Assembly (NCBI GenBank): GCA_016710075.1 | Contig: JADJLO010000011.1 | Coordinates: 164,148-228,147, forward strand | Origin: Acidobacteriota bacterium | GTDB taxonomy: Bacteria; Acidobacteriota; Blastocatellia; RBC074 | DNA length: 64,000 nucleotides | Direction of reading: 5' to 3' | Shown: positions 20,386 through 33,156 of the stretch, one piece after another | Position numbering within the stretch: position 1 is the first letter of the stretch | Layout of the letters: every line of letters begins with the position of its first letter | Notes under the pieces: generated by a model | What the model was told of the DNA's origin: nothing | What the model saw: the letters and a program-made list of their open reading frames with translations, nothing else | Databases searched by the model: none | Made by a program: the position numbers and the translations under genes

Positions 20386-20917
20386 TGACTGCTCAGCGCC
20401 CATCGTCAGTTACCAAAATGGCCCTGAGACTTTTCCTCCCTTTGTAGGGTTTTACCTTATACCAACACCACGAGTTTGTGTTTGCTTTCAGGCTCTTCTT
20501 TTGTGGGGCAATTCATCGCAGGACAGGTTTACCATTCCATCAAATAACCAAGATTTCTAATTATATGTGCGATAACGCACCGACTGGTGTCCGGGTGAGG
20601 AGTTAGAGTCCAGTCTTGTGGGATATCTCCAGTTATCGAAGGGAATCAGAACACAATTTCTGATTTGATTTAATTAGTAGCCTCATACCCTCAAAAGTAT
20701 CGATCTAAGGCGCTTACCTCATATGCTACTCACTGGGCAGTGAGCCTTGGCCGGCATCATTTCTGTGTTCAACGATTTGTATAGCCTCTGCTTTTATTAA
20801 GCGCGCGAGATCCTTTGGTCCTCCTGCGGCAAGAGAGCTTCGCCTCACCTCTTTAATGAAGCTTTCTCAATGACTGATCAACAATAGAAGAACGTCTTTC
20901 CTGTAAGGGGTCCAAAC
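20386..20917. other. Intergenic region without recognised gene
   Basis: This 532-bp stretch between the LptF/G fusion and the adhesin has stop codons in all frames and no gene I can support. It ends with AAGGGG 7 bases before the adhesin ATG. It probably holds the adhesin promoter and a long leader, but no clear -10/-35 pair stands out. Confidence 0.5.
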
Positions 20918-23900
20918 ATGCGACACACACACACTCTCACTCGTAATCTTACCATTTCAACACTAAGACATATTAAGGGCTGGCATCTACTGTTAGCTTG
21001 CTACCATTGTGCTTCTAGCCAGCACGGGATTCGCAGCTTTTTTATACGGCCACGCTTCCGCCTTTGCCGGGCCATCATTGGGTACGGCGCAGAGCTTTGC
21101 GGTCTTGGGTGGATCGACAGTAACCAATACCGGCTCGACTGTTGTATCCGGGGATTTGGGTGTCTGGCCGGGGCTCGCGATCACGGGTTTTCCCCCGGGT
21201 GTTGTCAATCCTCCAGGTACGATACACGCTGGTGATGCTGTCGCGCAGCAGGCTCAGAATGATGTCACCACTGCGTACAACACTCGCGCGGGCTGGGCAT
21301 GCAACAACAGCCCTGACTGGTCAGGATCTGGGCGGGCTGACGCTCACGCCCGGCGTCTATTGTTTTAGTTCATCGGCGCAGTTGACGGGAGCACTCACGC
21401 TCAACGCCCTGGGGGACCCCGATGCGGTTTTCATTTTCCAGATCGGGAGCTCACTGACGACTGCCAGCAATGCGTCGGTGCAGGTAATCAATGCCGGGCA
21501 AAATTGCAACGTGTTTTGGCAAGTCGGCAGCTCCGCGACGCTCGGTACAAGTACTGATTTTGTAGGAAATATTCTCGCGCTCACGAGCATCACCCTGAAC
21601 ACCACAGCCACGTTGTCCGGTAGAGCCTTGGCGCAAAATGGCGCGGTGACGATGGATACCAACACCATTACCGCTTCCAATTGTGCCGTCTGTCCGCCGA
21701 TTAACACGACAATCACTGCACCCGCCGCTGTGTGCGAGCTCTCGACCGGCAACACAGCTTCCGTGCCTGATGCGGGCGCAGGCGCGACCTACAACTGGAC
21801 GATCACGGGTGGCACAATCACCACCGGACAAAGCACGCGCAATATCACTTTTACGGCAGGCACTACCGGCCCGGCCACGCTCAATGTGACGGTTACGACA
21901 CCCGGATGTAGCGCAAATGGCTCTGCGCAGGTCACCATCAATGCGAATCCGACGGCGGTGGCAGGCATTGATCAAACGTTATGCCAGACGCTTCCCGGCC
22001 CAACGGACTTCACCGTCACTGGCACGGCGTCCGGCGGCACGCCCAGTTGGAGTGTCGTCGGCTCTACCGGCACGGCGGTGGCTACCATCGTTTCGCCGAA
22101 TAGTGCGACAACCGCTGTCAACGTTGCGGGCATCGGCACGGTAACGTTGCGGCTGGCAACCACCAGCAACGCGACACCTGGTTGCGGCACAGCAACCGAT
22201 GACATCGTTCTGACGGTTACGACATCTGCGACGGCGCTAGCTGGAGAGGATCAATCGCTTTGCCAAACCATGACTGGGCCAACGGTCTTTACAGTTAATG
22301 GCACTGGCGGCACGCCGAGTTGGGGCGTCGTCGGCTCAACCGGCACGGCGGTGGCGACCATTGTTTCGCCGAATAGTGCGACGACCGCAGTCAACGTTGC
22401 GGGCATCGGCACGGTCACACTGCGGTTGACAACCACCGGGGGAGTGTGCGGAACCGCGACTGATGATGTCGTGCTGACCGTTTATCCCAAGGCCACGGCA
22501 GCAGCGGGCGTGGATCAATCACTTTGTCAAGTTGCGAACGGGCCGACCGCTTTCACCGTCACGGGGACATTCACCGACGGCTCGCCCGCGACGCCTGCGT
22601 GGTCTGTATTCGCATCAACCGGCACGGCAGCGGCAACAATTGTCAGCCCGAATTCGGCGGCGACTGGTGTCAACATCACCGGCGTCGGCACGGTCACGTT
22701 ACGCTTCACAGTTAACAGCAACTCCCTCCCGGCGTGCGCGGCAACCGACGACATCGTGCTGACGGTGGACCCGTTGCCCGTCGCGACGATCACTGCGCCC
22801 ACCGCTGTCTGCGAGCTCTCGACCGGCAACACTGCTTCCGTGCCTAATGCGGGCGCAGGCGCGACCTACAACTGGACGATCACGGGCGGCACAATCACCG
22901 CCGGACAAGGCACGCGTAATATCACTTGGACGGCTGGCACTACCGGCCCGGTCACGCTCAATGTGACGGTTACGACGACATCCGGATGTAGCGCAAATGG
23001 CTCTGCGCAGGTCACCATCAATGCGAATCCGACGGCGGTGGCAGGCATTGATCAAACGTTATGCCAGACGCTTCCCGGACCAACGGTCTTCACCGTCACT
23101 GGCACGGCGTCCGGCGGCACGCCCAGTTGGAGCGTCGTCGGCTCAATGGGCACGGCGGTGGCGACCATTGTTTCGCCGAATAGTGCGACGACCGCTGTCA
23201 ACGTTGCGGGCATCGGCACGGTAACGTTGCGGCTGACAACTACCAGCAACGCGACACCTGGTTGCGGCACAGCAACCGACGACATCGTGCTGACGGTGGA
23301 CCCGTTGCCCGTCGCGACGATCACTGCACCCACCGCTGTCTGCGAGCTCTCGACCGGCAACACTGCTTCCGTGCCTGATGCGGGCGCAGGCGCGACCTAC
23401 AACTGGACGATCACGGGCGGCACGATCACCGCCGGACAAGGCACGCGCAATATCACTTGGACGGCTGGCACTACCGGCCCGGTCACGCTCAATGTGACGG
23501 TTACGACGGCATCCGGATGTAGCGCAAATGGCTCTGCGCAGGTCACCATCAATGCGAAACCGACGGCGGTGGCAGGCGTTGATCAAACGTTATGCCAGAC
23601 GCTTCCCGGACCAACGGTCTTCACCGTCACTGGCACGGCGTCCGGCGGCACGCCCAGTTGGAGCGTCGTCGGCTCAATGGGCACGGCGGTGGCGACCATT
23701 GTTTCGCCGAATGCTGCGACGACCGCTGTCAACGTTGCGGGCATCGGCACGGTAACGTTGCGGCTGACAACCACCAGCAACGCGACACCTGGTTGCGGCA
23801 CAGCAACCGACGACATCGTGCTGACGGTGGACCCGTTGCCCGTCGCGACGATCACTGCGCCCACCGCTGTCTGCGAGCTCTCGACCGGCAACACAGCTTC

Positions 23901-26213
23901 CGTGCCTGATGCAGGCGCGGGCGCGACTTACAATTGGATGATCACGGGCGGCACGATCACCGCCGGACAAGGCACGCGCAATATCACCTGGACGGCCGGG
24001 AACACCGGCAGCGTGACGATATCGGTGACGGTGACAACGGTGGCGGGTTGCAGCGCAAATGGCTCTGCTCAGGTCACCATCAACGCGAATCCGACGGCGG
24101 TGGCAGGCATTGATCAAACGTTATGCCAGACGCTTCCCGGACCAACGGTCTTCACCGTCACTGGCACGGCGTCCGGCGGCACGCCCAGTTGGAGCGTCGT
24201 CGGCTCAACCGGCACGGCGGTGGCGACCATTGTTTCGCCGAATAGTGCGATGACCGCAGTCAACGTTGCGGGCATCGGCACGGTCACACTGCGGTTGACA
24301 ACCACCGGAGGAGTGTGCGGAACCGCGACTGATGATGTCGTGCTGACCGTTTATCCCAAGGCCACGGCAGCGGCGGGCGTGGATCAATCGCTTTGTCAAG
24401 TTGCGAACGGGCCGACCGCTTTCACCGTCACGGGGACATTCACCAACGGCTCGCCCGCGACGCCTGCGTGGTCTGTATTCGCATCAACCGGCACGGCAGC
24501 GGCAACAATTGTCAGCCCGAATTCGGCGACGACCGCAGTCAACATCACCGGCATCGGCACGGTCACGTTACGCTTCACAGTCAACAGCAACTCCTTCCCG
24601 GCGTGCGGCACAGCAACCGACGACATCGTGCTGACGGTGAACCCGTTGCCCGTCGCGACGATCACAGCGCCCGCCGTCATCTGCGAGCTATCGACCGGCA
24701 ACACAGCTTCCGTACCTGATGCAGGCGCGGGCGCGACTTACAATTGGATGATCACGGGCGGCACGATCACCGCCGGGCAGGGTACTCGCACCATCACCTG
24801 GACGGCCGGGAACACCGGCAGCGTTACGATATCGGTGTCGGTGACAACGGCGGCGGGTTGCAGCGCCAGCGCTTCGACCACCGTCGCGGAGAACAGCAAC
24901 TGTGTTGACGTTTCCATAGTGAAGACCGGCTCGGCACCGGTTGCGTATGAAAACACTCGATTCACTTACACGCTCTCGGCCATCAATCTCGGGACGAACA
25001 CGGCGACGGGCGTGTCAGTGACCGACACCTTGTCTTCCGGGATTACGCTGGTTTCGGCGACACCCTCACAAGGCACTTGCAGCGGCACTTCAACGATCAC
25101 CTGCAACCTGGGTAATCTGGCGGCTCAGGCTACGGCCACGGTCACATTGGTCGTGACGGTCCCGATGAAATCCGCCGGCTCCCTGCTGCGCAATACGGCA
25201 ACCATCACGTCGAACCAACCCGAAATTACCACGGCCAACAACACCTCGACAGTGATCGTTCCAGTGGAAAGTTCCGCCCGGCCCAGGCCCGAATCTGCCG
25301 CCGACTTCGCCAATCAGCGATCAGAAATCCGGTCAGTGCTGATCTTCCGTACTACACGTCCGATGCCAGTAGTCCGAATCGCACCAACACTCGCATCAAC
25401 ATCACCAACGTCGAAAACCAGTGGACGGCCTGCGTGCACCTGTTCTTCGTTGATGGATCGAATTGTTCAGTGGCAGATTCTTATCTCTGCTTGACGCCGA
25501 ATCAGACGACTACTTTTCTGATGTCCGACCTTGATCCGGGCACAACCGGTTACCTGGTGGCGGTGCAGGTGGATTGCGTAACTGGCTGTCCGATCAATAT
25601 CAACTCATTGATCGGCGACGAGTATGTGAAGCTGGCATCAGGCCACGCGGCCAATCTCGGAGCTGAAGCGATTTCGGGCTTGCCTGGAAATCGGGCGCTG
25701 TGCGATGGTAATTCAACAACCGCACAGTTGAAGTTCGACGGCGTGATGTATGACCAGCTTCCGCGGGTTCTGGCTCTGGATAGTATTGGCAGCCGTGCGG
25801 ATGGTAACAACACGCTGCTGATCATCAACCGAATCGGCGGCGATTTGGGTACTGGCGCTTCGACGCTGGGCAGTATCTTCGGCCTCTTGTATGATGATCT
25901 GGAGAACGCGCTGAGCTTCCAAATCAGCAGCGGCAGTTGCCAAGTAAGCAGCATCATATCGAACAGTTTCCCGAGAACTGCTCCAAGGTTCGAAAGCTTC
26001 ATAACTGCAGGCCGCACGGGGTGGATGAAGCTCTTCTCGCAGTCCGACATAGCGATACTCGGTGCGGCGATCAACTTCAATCCGAATACGGGGGCAAGTG
26101 CGGGAGCGTTCAATCAAGGGCATAACCTGCACAAGCTGACGTTGACGTCCGCCGCCAGTTTGACGATTCCAGTCTTCCCGCCGTCTTGTTACAGCGGTGT
26201 TCCCTTGAAGTAG
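20918..26213 (+). CDS. Giant DUF3494 (ice-binding-like) repeat adhesin, several frameshifts
   Basis: A secreted or surface protein of about 1,760 residues. Order: signal region (from ATG 20918, MRHTHTL..., hydrophobic core around TIVLLASTGFAAFLYG); DUF3494 ice-binding-like beta-solenoid (about 21040-21690: GTAQSFAVLGGSTVTNTG, GDLGVWPG, LTLTPGVYCF, DAVFIFQIGSSLTT); twelve Ig/PKD-like repeats (21710-24893); a DUF11 domain (24900-25265, CVDVSIVKTG..FTYTLSAINLG); and a C-terminal domain (25375-26213) ending NFNPNTGASAGAFNQGHNLHK. Frames change near 21000, near 21290, and at least three times within 25270-25370. SD AAGGGG decides the start. The shifts may be assembly errors in repetitive DNA or real decay. 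It likely mediates adhesion to surfaces or neighbours. Confidence 0.8.
21710..24893 (+). repeat. Tandem Ig/PKD-like coding repeats (12 units, 531-bp superrepeat)
   Basis: Three unit types alternate inside the adhesin. A units (TITAPxxVCELSTGNTASVP) start near 21712, 22785, 23316, 23847 and 24655. B units (AGxDQTLCQTLPGPT) start near 21951, 22226, 23028, 23559 and 24090. C units (AAGVDQSLCQVANGP) start near 22495 and 24362. A+B pairs at 22785, 23316 and 23847 repeat every 531 bp with near-identical DNA. The block B-C-A at 22226-23027 recurs at 24090-24893. Recent amplification and recombination are evident. Confidence 0.9.
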
Positions 26214-26240
26214 TAGATGAGCGAATTATTGATGCTGTCC

Positions 26241-26279
26241 CAGCGCGGTGATCAAGCTAAGCGCGAGATCACCGCGCTG
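26241..26279. terminator. Hairpin between convergent adhesin and amidohydrolase genes
   Basis: A perfect 13-bp stem (CAGCGCGGTGATC / GATCACCGCGCTG) with a 13-base loop lies 28 bp after the adhesin stop. There is no T tract on either side, so it may only stabilise mRNA ends. The last codons of the amidohydrolase reading overlap it. Confidence 0.5.
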
Positions 26280-27462
26280 TTCAATAAGGAACGAGAACAC
26301 GAAAAAATTAAACTTAAATCGGTTTTTGGGGGCTGGATCACCGGCCCTGGATCCAAGTCAAGGCCCCAGTACTTTATGGCGTTAGTCTCAAAAATAGCAA
26401 CTCGTTCCTCATCTGATATTTTGGCATTTTCAAGAGCCCTCACGCCATCTCCAGCATTTTCGTAAGGATAATCGCCGGCAAATTGAATACGGTCCACACC
26501 AAGAACGTCAATCGCAAGTCGTAATGTCGGATTGTCCGTCATACCACTTGTTGTAATGACAAAGTTGCGACGAAAATATTCGCCTGGCAGGAGTTCAAGA
26601 GCTGAATTGGCGCCAACGACGACTTGCCCTTGTACCGGTTATCAATTCTTTCCAGCCAATAAGGAATACCCTCGCCCAGGTGGCCAAGAACGACGCGAAG
26701 CTTGGGAAAACGATCAAAAGTTCCAGACATAATCAGTCGCATAGCGTGCAGACTGGCTTCTGCAGCAAAACCCCAGGTTGCAAAATACAGTCCATGATCG
26801 AGGTAGGGCGCGACCCAGTTTGGTCCGGGTTCGCGTGGATGCAGATAAATCGGCATATCCAAATCCTGCGCGGCCTCCAGGATTGGTGCGAATTTAGGAA
26901 GATCAAGATATTCGCCTTGTGTGTGGGAGTTGATGATGACGCCTTTTAGTCCCAGTTTTTTTGCCCGCGCTATTTCCTGAGCGGCCTCGGCGGGGACTTG
27001 TGGTGCCACAGCGGCAAGCCCCGCGAATCGATGGGGCCATCGACGAACGGCTTCGACAAGAATATCATTGGACTCAGTCGCAATGGCAATAGCCTTACTG
27101 GCTTCAAATATCTGTACGCCCGGCGAAGTCAAAGAGAGAAGCGCAAAATCAATTCCGTCGGCGTCCATCCGTTTCAACCTGGACTCGCCTATGTCAAGAA
27201 GTTTTGAGTCGATGATTTTCGCGGCAAGACTTTCACCAAAGACGAGTTTCCCCATCTTGGCAAAGCCTGGCTCGACGGTGCCGGACTGGAGAGCAATTTT
27301 AGACTCGGCCACCAGCGCAGGAGTAGCAAAAGCTTCCTCTGTGGCAATCCTCCTGTACTTCCCTTTCTTTGTTGGCGTGCTCGCTGCCCAGGCTGGTTTA
27401 GCGTTTGCAAAAACGGTCTTGCCGTAGATACGGAATAGATTTCTTAACTGATTGAGTCTCAT
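26252..27462 (-). CDS. Amidohydrolase-2 family protein (decarboxylase-like), one frameshift
   Basis: A TIM-barrel metal-dependent hydrolase/decarboxylase of the ACMSD / 2,3-dihydroxybenzoate decarboxylase group, about 403 residues. Seen: KYRRIATEEAFATPALVAE at the barrel entrance (EEA where many relatives have EEH); MDADGIDFALLSLTSPGVQ; GVIINSHTQGEYLDLPKF; the metal His in MPIYLHPREPG; LGHLGEGIPYWLERID; and the catalytic Asp in IQFAGDYPYE. The frame shifts near 26615; joining gives ELLPGEYFRRNFVITTSGMTDNP. ATG 27462 has GGGAG upstream and starts MRLNQLRNLF. The short N-terminal extension (TVFANAKPAWAAS) may be an export signal. The substrate is unknown. Confidence 0.82.
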
Positions 27463-27595
27463 AAAAGTTGACTCCCGGTAATTGATACCGAAAATCCACA
27501 TCAAGTAAATTTTGCCAACCTTTTCACCCCAGAAGGATTCGGAAGTGGCCCATTTTCCGGTGAGTCGTTGTCGCCGCCCAGCTAAGCCAAAAGTC

Positions 27596-27657
27596 AAAGT
27601 CCAAAGTAAAAAGACTGCTACGAAAGATCACGTAGCAGTCTTTTTACTTTGGACTTT
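27596..27657. terminator. Strong hairpin terminator downstream of ahcY
   Basis: A perfect inverted repeat of about 28 bp per arm (outer AAAGTCCAAAG, inner GACTGCTACG / CGTAGCAGTC) has a short loop (AAAGATCA) and A/T-rich flanks. It lies 9 bp past the ahcY stop on the minus strand, upstream of the amidohydrolase gene. It very likely terminates the metK-ahcY transcript. Confidence 0.85.
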
Positions 27658-27665
27658 AGACTTTT

Positions 27666-28940
<1,275 letters not shown>

Positions 28941-28962
28941 TTAATAATCCCTTTCAATATGA

Positions 28963-29080
28963 AGGCAGAATGAAGAATGCAGAATTGAGAATGAAGAATG
29001 AAGAATCGTTCGAAATTCTGCATTCATAATTCTTCATTCTTAATTCATAAAATTCTTCATTCTGCCTTCTTCATTCTTAC
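28963..29080. repeat. GAAGAATGAAGAAT inverted-repeat element between metK and ahcY
   Basis: Short direct repeats of GAATGAAGAAT on the left face their complements (ATTCTTCATTC) on the right, giving a low-complexity palindrome of about 115 bp with GTTCGAAATTCTGC near the middle. It fills the metK-ahcY gap. It may form a hairpin in the shared mRNA or be a mobile palindromic repeat. Confidence 0.7.
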
Positions 29081-30231
29081 TTCAGTCCGGCTTCGGAGCG
29101 CAGACGATCGGCCTTGTTTGTCTGTTCCCATGAGAACGATGATTCGTGGCGACCGAAATGACCGAAAGCTGCCGAATGCTTGTAAATAGGCTTGCGCAGA
29201 TCGAGAGACTCGATGATCCCTTTGGGAGTCAACTGGAAGTTGGCGCGAATCAGATCTGACAGCTTGTCCTCGTCGATCTTGCAGGTTCCATAAGTGTCGA
29301 CGTACACGGATACCGGGTCGGCGACACCGATGGCATAAGCCAACTGGACCTGGCAGCGATCGGCAATGCCCGCAGCCACAATATTCTTGGCGATATAGCG
29401 AGCCATATAGCAGGCTGAGCGATCGACCTTGGTGGGATCCTTGCCCGAGAATGCGCCTCCGCCGTGCGGTGCGGCTCCGCCATAAGTATCGACGATGATC
29501 TTGCGACCCGTCAGTCCGGTATCCCCCTGAGGACCGCCAACGACAAATCTACCTGTAGGATTGACGTAATACTTGGTGTTCGCGTCGAGAAGGTTGGCCG
29601 GAATGGTCGGCTTGATGACGTGATCGAGCACTTCTTCGCGAAGCTGCTCGGTTGAAACATCGGGACTATGCTGGGTTGAGATGACAACCGCATCGACACG
29701 GAGGGGTTTGCCGTCGACATACTCGACCGTGACCTGCGATTTTCCGTCAGGACGCAGATAATCGAGCGTGTGGTCGCGGCGGACTTCGCTCAGCTTGCGA
29801 ACCAGTTGATGCGCCAGCTGTACCGGCAGCGGCATCAATTCTGGTGTCTCATTGCAGGCATAGCCGAACATGAGCCCCTGGTCTCCGGCTCCACCCGTAT
29901 CGACGCCCATCGCGATGTCCGGCGACTGGGTATTGATTGCTGAGATCACTCCGCAGGTCTCTGAATCGAATCCGTATTTGGCTCTCGTGTAGCCGATCTC
30001 CTTGATCGTGTCGCGGGCGACTTTGGAGTAATCCACTTTCGCCGTAGTCGTGATTTCACCGCCGATGATGATCAGACCGGTCATGACCATGGTCTCGCAT
30101 GCCACGCGACCCGTGGGGTCCTGTGCAAGCACCTCGTCCAGAATTGCATCGGATATCTGATCACAGATTTTATCGGGATGCCCTTCAGTCACGGACTCAG
30201 AGGTGAATAAAAACCTACCTTGTTGTTTCAC
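29077..30231 (-). CDS. metK: S-adenosylmethionine synthetase
   Basis: This 384-residue enzyme forms S-adenosylmethionine from ATP and methionine. All family signatures are present: FTSESVTEGHPDKICDQISDAILDE (ATP and magnesium binding), the hexapeptide GAGDQGLMFGYA, and the P-loop-like GGGAFSGKDPTKVDRSACYMARY. The start is GTG 30231 with TAGGAGGA upstream. It is the first gene of a metK-ahcY pair. No SAM riboswitch was seen in the short leader. Intact. Confidence 0.97.
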   Translation of the reverse strand: MKQQGRFLFTSESVTEGHPDKICDQISDAILDEVLAQDPTGRVACETMVMTGLIIIGGEITTTAKVDYSKVARDTIKEIGYTRAKYGFDSETCGVISAINTQSPDIAMGVDTGGAGDQGLMFGYACNETPELMPLPVQLAHQLVRKLSEVRRDHTLDYLRPDGKSQVTVEYVDGKPLRVDAVVISTQHSPDVSTEQLREEVLDHVIKPTIPANLLDANTKYYVNPTGRFVVGGPQGDTGLTGRKIIVDTYGGAAPHGGGAFSGKDPTKVDRSACYMARYIAKNIVAAGIADRCQVQLAYAIGVADPVSVYVDTYGTCKIDEDKLSDLIRANFQLTPKGIIESLDLRKPIYKHSAAFGHFGRHESSFSWEQTNKADRLRSEAGLK

Positions 30232-30506
30232 TTATTCCTCCTAAATTGGACTTGAAAATATTATGACAGCAGAGTTCGTCAATCGACTCGCAAGACACTC
30301 TCAATGGTCTCGCTCCGGTTGATTCCATGCCTGCTAACATGTATAAGGATTCGGTATCTCTTCCAAAGTGGGAAAGAATCTCATTTATACCTGTTTTGTG
30401 TCAAGTGGAAGAAGTGGTCAAAGTATGGAGTTCAGCCTTCAGGCGGAACCATTTGGGAATGGGAACATGCCATACTCTATCTACTAAATAATATTTGGAG
30501 GCAGTA

Positions 30507-32461
30507 ATGTCACAATTGCACCCCGACATCGATTCTCTTTTGAAAGAAGATCGCCTGTTTGAGCCGCCGGCATCGTTCAGTTCCGGTGCATATATCAAGA
30601 GCCGTGAAGATTATGACCGGATCTACAAGCGTTCGGTGGAAGATCCCGACGGATTCTGGTCAGAAATCGCCGGCGAGCTTCACTGGTTCAAGCCGTGGGA
30701 CAAGGTGCTGGAATGGGAGGAGCCGTTTGCCAAATGGTTTGTCGGAGGCCGGCTCAACATGTCTTTCAACTGCCTGGACAGGCATCTCGTAAGCTGGCGC
30801 AAGAACAAAGCGGCCATCATCTGGGAAGGCGAACCGGGCGACACGAAGACTCTGACCTACCAGCAACTGCATCGCGAAGTCTGCAAGTTTGCCAATGTCC
30901 TCAAAAATCTGGGAATCGAGAAGGGCGATCGGGTGGTGATCTATATGCCGATGGTGCCCGAGCTGCCGGTAGCGATGCTGGCCTGCGCGAGAATCGGAGC
31001 GACCCACTCGGTCATCTTCGGCGGCTTTTCATCGGAAGCCCTCAAGGATCGGATCAATGACGCCCAGGCGAAAGCGGTGATTACCGCGGACGGCGGATTC
31101 AGGCGCGGTACCGTTGTCCAGCTCAAGCCGGCGGTCGATGAGGCGATTACTCAATGCCCGACGATCAATCAGGTCGTAGTGGTTCAGAGATGCAACAACG
31201 AGATTCATATGGAGCCCGGCCGCGATCACTGGTACCACCAGTTGATGGAGACGGCATCGGATCAATGCGAGGCCGAGCAACTGGACTCGGAGCATCCGCT
31301 TTATATCCTTTATACATCCGGCACTACCGGCAAGCCCAAAGGCATCGTTCACACCACCGGCGGATATTCGGTTCAGACCTATATCACGACCAAATGGGTC
31401 TTCGATCTGCGCGATGACGACACCTACTGGTGCACGGCCGATATCGGCTGGGTCACCGGACACAGCTATATCGTATACGGACCGTTGCAGAACGGCGCCA
31501 CGATGTTGATGTACGAGGGTGCGCCGAACACTCCGGATTTCGGCCGGTTCTGGTCAATCATCGAAAAGCACAAAGTCAACATTCTTTATACTGCGCCGAC
31601 GGCGATCCGTACTTTCATCAAATGGGGCGAGCAATGGCCATTGAAATACGATCTCTCATCGCTGCGGCTGCTTGGAAGCGTCGGCGAGCCGATCAATCCG
31701 GAAGCCTGGATGTGGTATTACAAGGTCATTGGCAAGGAGAGATGCCCGATTGTCGACACCTGGTGGCAGACCGAGACCGGTGCGATCCTGATCTCTCCGA
31801 TTCCCGGCGCGATTCCTACCAAACCGGGATCCGCGACGCTTCCCTTCCCGGGGATAGTTCCAGACATTCAAACGAGAGATGGAGAAACGGTCGGGAATAA
31901 TCAGGGCGGCTTCCTTGTGATCACACGACCCTGGCCTTCGATGCTCAGAACGATTTACGGCGATCCGGAGAGGTACAAGAATCAATACTGGAGCGACATT
32001 CCCGGTTGCTATTTCACAGGAGACGGCGCCAGAAAAGATGCCGACGGGTATTTCTGGCTCATGGGGCGTGTCGACGACGTCATCAACGTCAGCGGCCACA
32101 GGCTCGGCACAATGGAGATCGAGAGCGCCTTGTTTCACACCCGGCCGTTGCTGAAGCCGCAGTCGTGGCGCGCCCCGACGAGATCAAGGGACAGGCCGTA
32201 GCAGCTTTCGTCACCCTCGAATCCGGGCACTCCGCTTCACCTGAGCTGAAAGAAGAACTGAGAAACCACGTCGCTCACGAGATCGGCGCCATGGCTAAAC
32301 CCGACGATATTCGATTCTCCGACTCTCTCCCAAAGACGCGGTCCGGAAAAATCATGCGCAGGCTGCTGCGCGATATCGCCTCGGGCTCTCAAACTGTTGG
32401 AGACACCACTACTCTCGAAGATTTATCGGTTATGGCCAAACTTCGGGAAAGCGACGAGTAA
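30507..32461 (+). CDS. acs: Acetyl-CoA synthetase, one frameshift
   Basis: This AMP-forming acetate-CoA ligase of about 652 residues makes acetyl-CoA from acetate, ATP and CoA. Seen: GDRVVIYMPMVPELPVAMLACARIGATHSVIFGGFS, the phosphate-binding loop YTSGTTGKPKGIVHTTGG, WWQTETGAILISP, YFTGDGARKDADGYFWLMGRVDDVINVSGHRLGTMEIESAL, and C-terminal Lys motif PKTRSGKIMRRLLR, the lysine acetylation site in the family. The frame shifts at about 32131: one missing base turns ALVSHPAVAEAAVV out of frame. The span is one base short of a multiple of three. ATG 30507 has GGAGG upstream. An intact acs is expected in the genome, so an assembly indel is likely. Confidence 0.93.
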
Positions 32462-32467
32462 GAAGAA

Positions 32468-32630
32468 AGATTACGAAACAGACGAAATAAACGAAACAAA
32501 CGAAAAGTGTCTAAAAAAGGATGGTTCGTGAATCTCAATTATTCTGCCTATCGTGAAATTGGTTTGATCTGGAATATTGACAACTTTGAATTTTTCGTCT
32601 GTTTCGTTTATTTCGTCTGTTTCGTAATCT
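32468..32630. repeat. Palindromic intergenic element, family A, copy 1
   Basis: The ends are inverted repeats: ATTACGAAACAGACGAAATA at the left and its complement at the right (ATTTCGTCTGTTTCGTAATC). The core contains GGATGGTTCGTGAATCTCAA. It begins 7 bp after the acs stop, between co-directional genes. Related copies lie at 33179, 38884 and 46834, with partial ones elsewhere. Confidence 0.85.
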
Positions 32631-32655
32631 TTTATAAAGAAAGAAGGATATACAC

Positions 32656-33156
32656 ATGAGATCAATACTGACTGTCATTCTGATTGTTTCATTTGCGTGG
32701 AGCCAGGAGGCGCCACCGATCAGGAACTTCCTGAAAATCAACGAGAACTACTGCACCGGCGGACAGCCCCGAGTGGATCAGCTTGCAAAGCTGAAAGAAG
32801 ACGGCATCAAGGTCATCATCAACCTGCGGCCGCCGGGAGAGCATCGCTCACAGGAAGAAGAGGATGAAGCAAAACGGCTGGGATTCAAGTACATCAACAT
32901 CCCGGTGGTCTATGGCACTCCGAAGGATGAGAATGCTGATGAATTTCTGAAGGTCACCGATGATCCTCAAAACCGGCCTGCATTCATCCATTGCGCGGCG
33001 GCGATCAGAGCCGGCGCCTTCTGTATGATCCGCCGGGTTCTGCGCGACAAATGGTCGATTGCCGATGCCGAGGAAGAAGCGAAGAAAATCGGTCTGGTCA
33101 ACGCCCCGCATATGACCGAGTTCGCAAAGAAATATATCGAAACAAATAAAAAATAG
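32656..33156 (+). CDS. Exported protein-tyrosine-phosphatase-like (DUF442-type) protein
   Basis: This 166-residue protein has a signal peptide (MRSILTVILIVSFAWSQE). A phosphatase fold follows: NYCTGGQPRVDQLAKLKEDGIKVIINLRP, then the P-loop-like HCAAAIRAG (Cys and Arg separated by four residues, as in DUF442/beta-lactamase-hydrolase-like relatives rather than the classical CX5R), then a helical C-terminus. AAGGA lies upstream of the ATG. It is flanked on both sides by family A repeats. Activity is uncertain. Confidence 0.8.
   Translation: MRSILTVILIVSFAWSQEAPPIRNFLKINENYCTGGQPRVDQLAKLKEDGIKVIINLRPPGEHRSQEEEDEAKRLGFKYINIPVVYGTPKDENADEFLKVTDDPQNRPAFIHCAAAIRAGAFCMIRRVLRDKWSIADAEEEAKKIGLVNAPHMTEFAKKYIETNKK

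Noticed and set aside
21357..24965. Many antisense open frames over the adhesin repeats
   Set aside because: They are mirror products of GC-rich repetitive coding DNA and follow the 531-bp period of the sense gene.
30232..30300. SAM riboswitch upstream of metK
   Set aside because: The leader is short and has no recognisable SAM-I, SAM-II or SAH aptamer core; only a good Shine-Dalgarno before a GTG start is visible.
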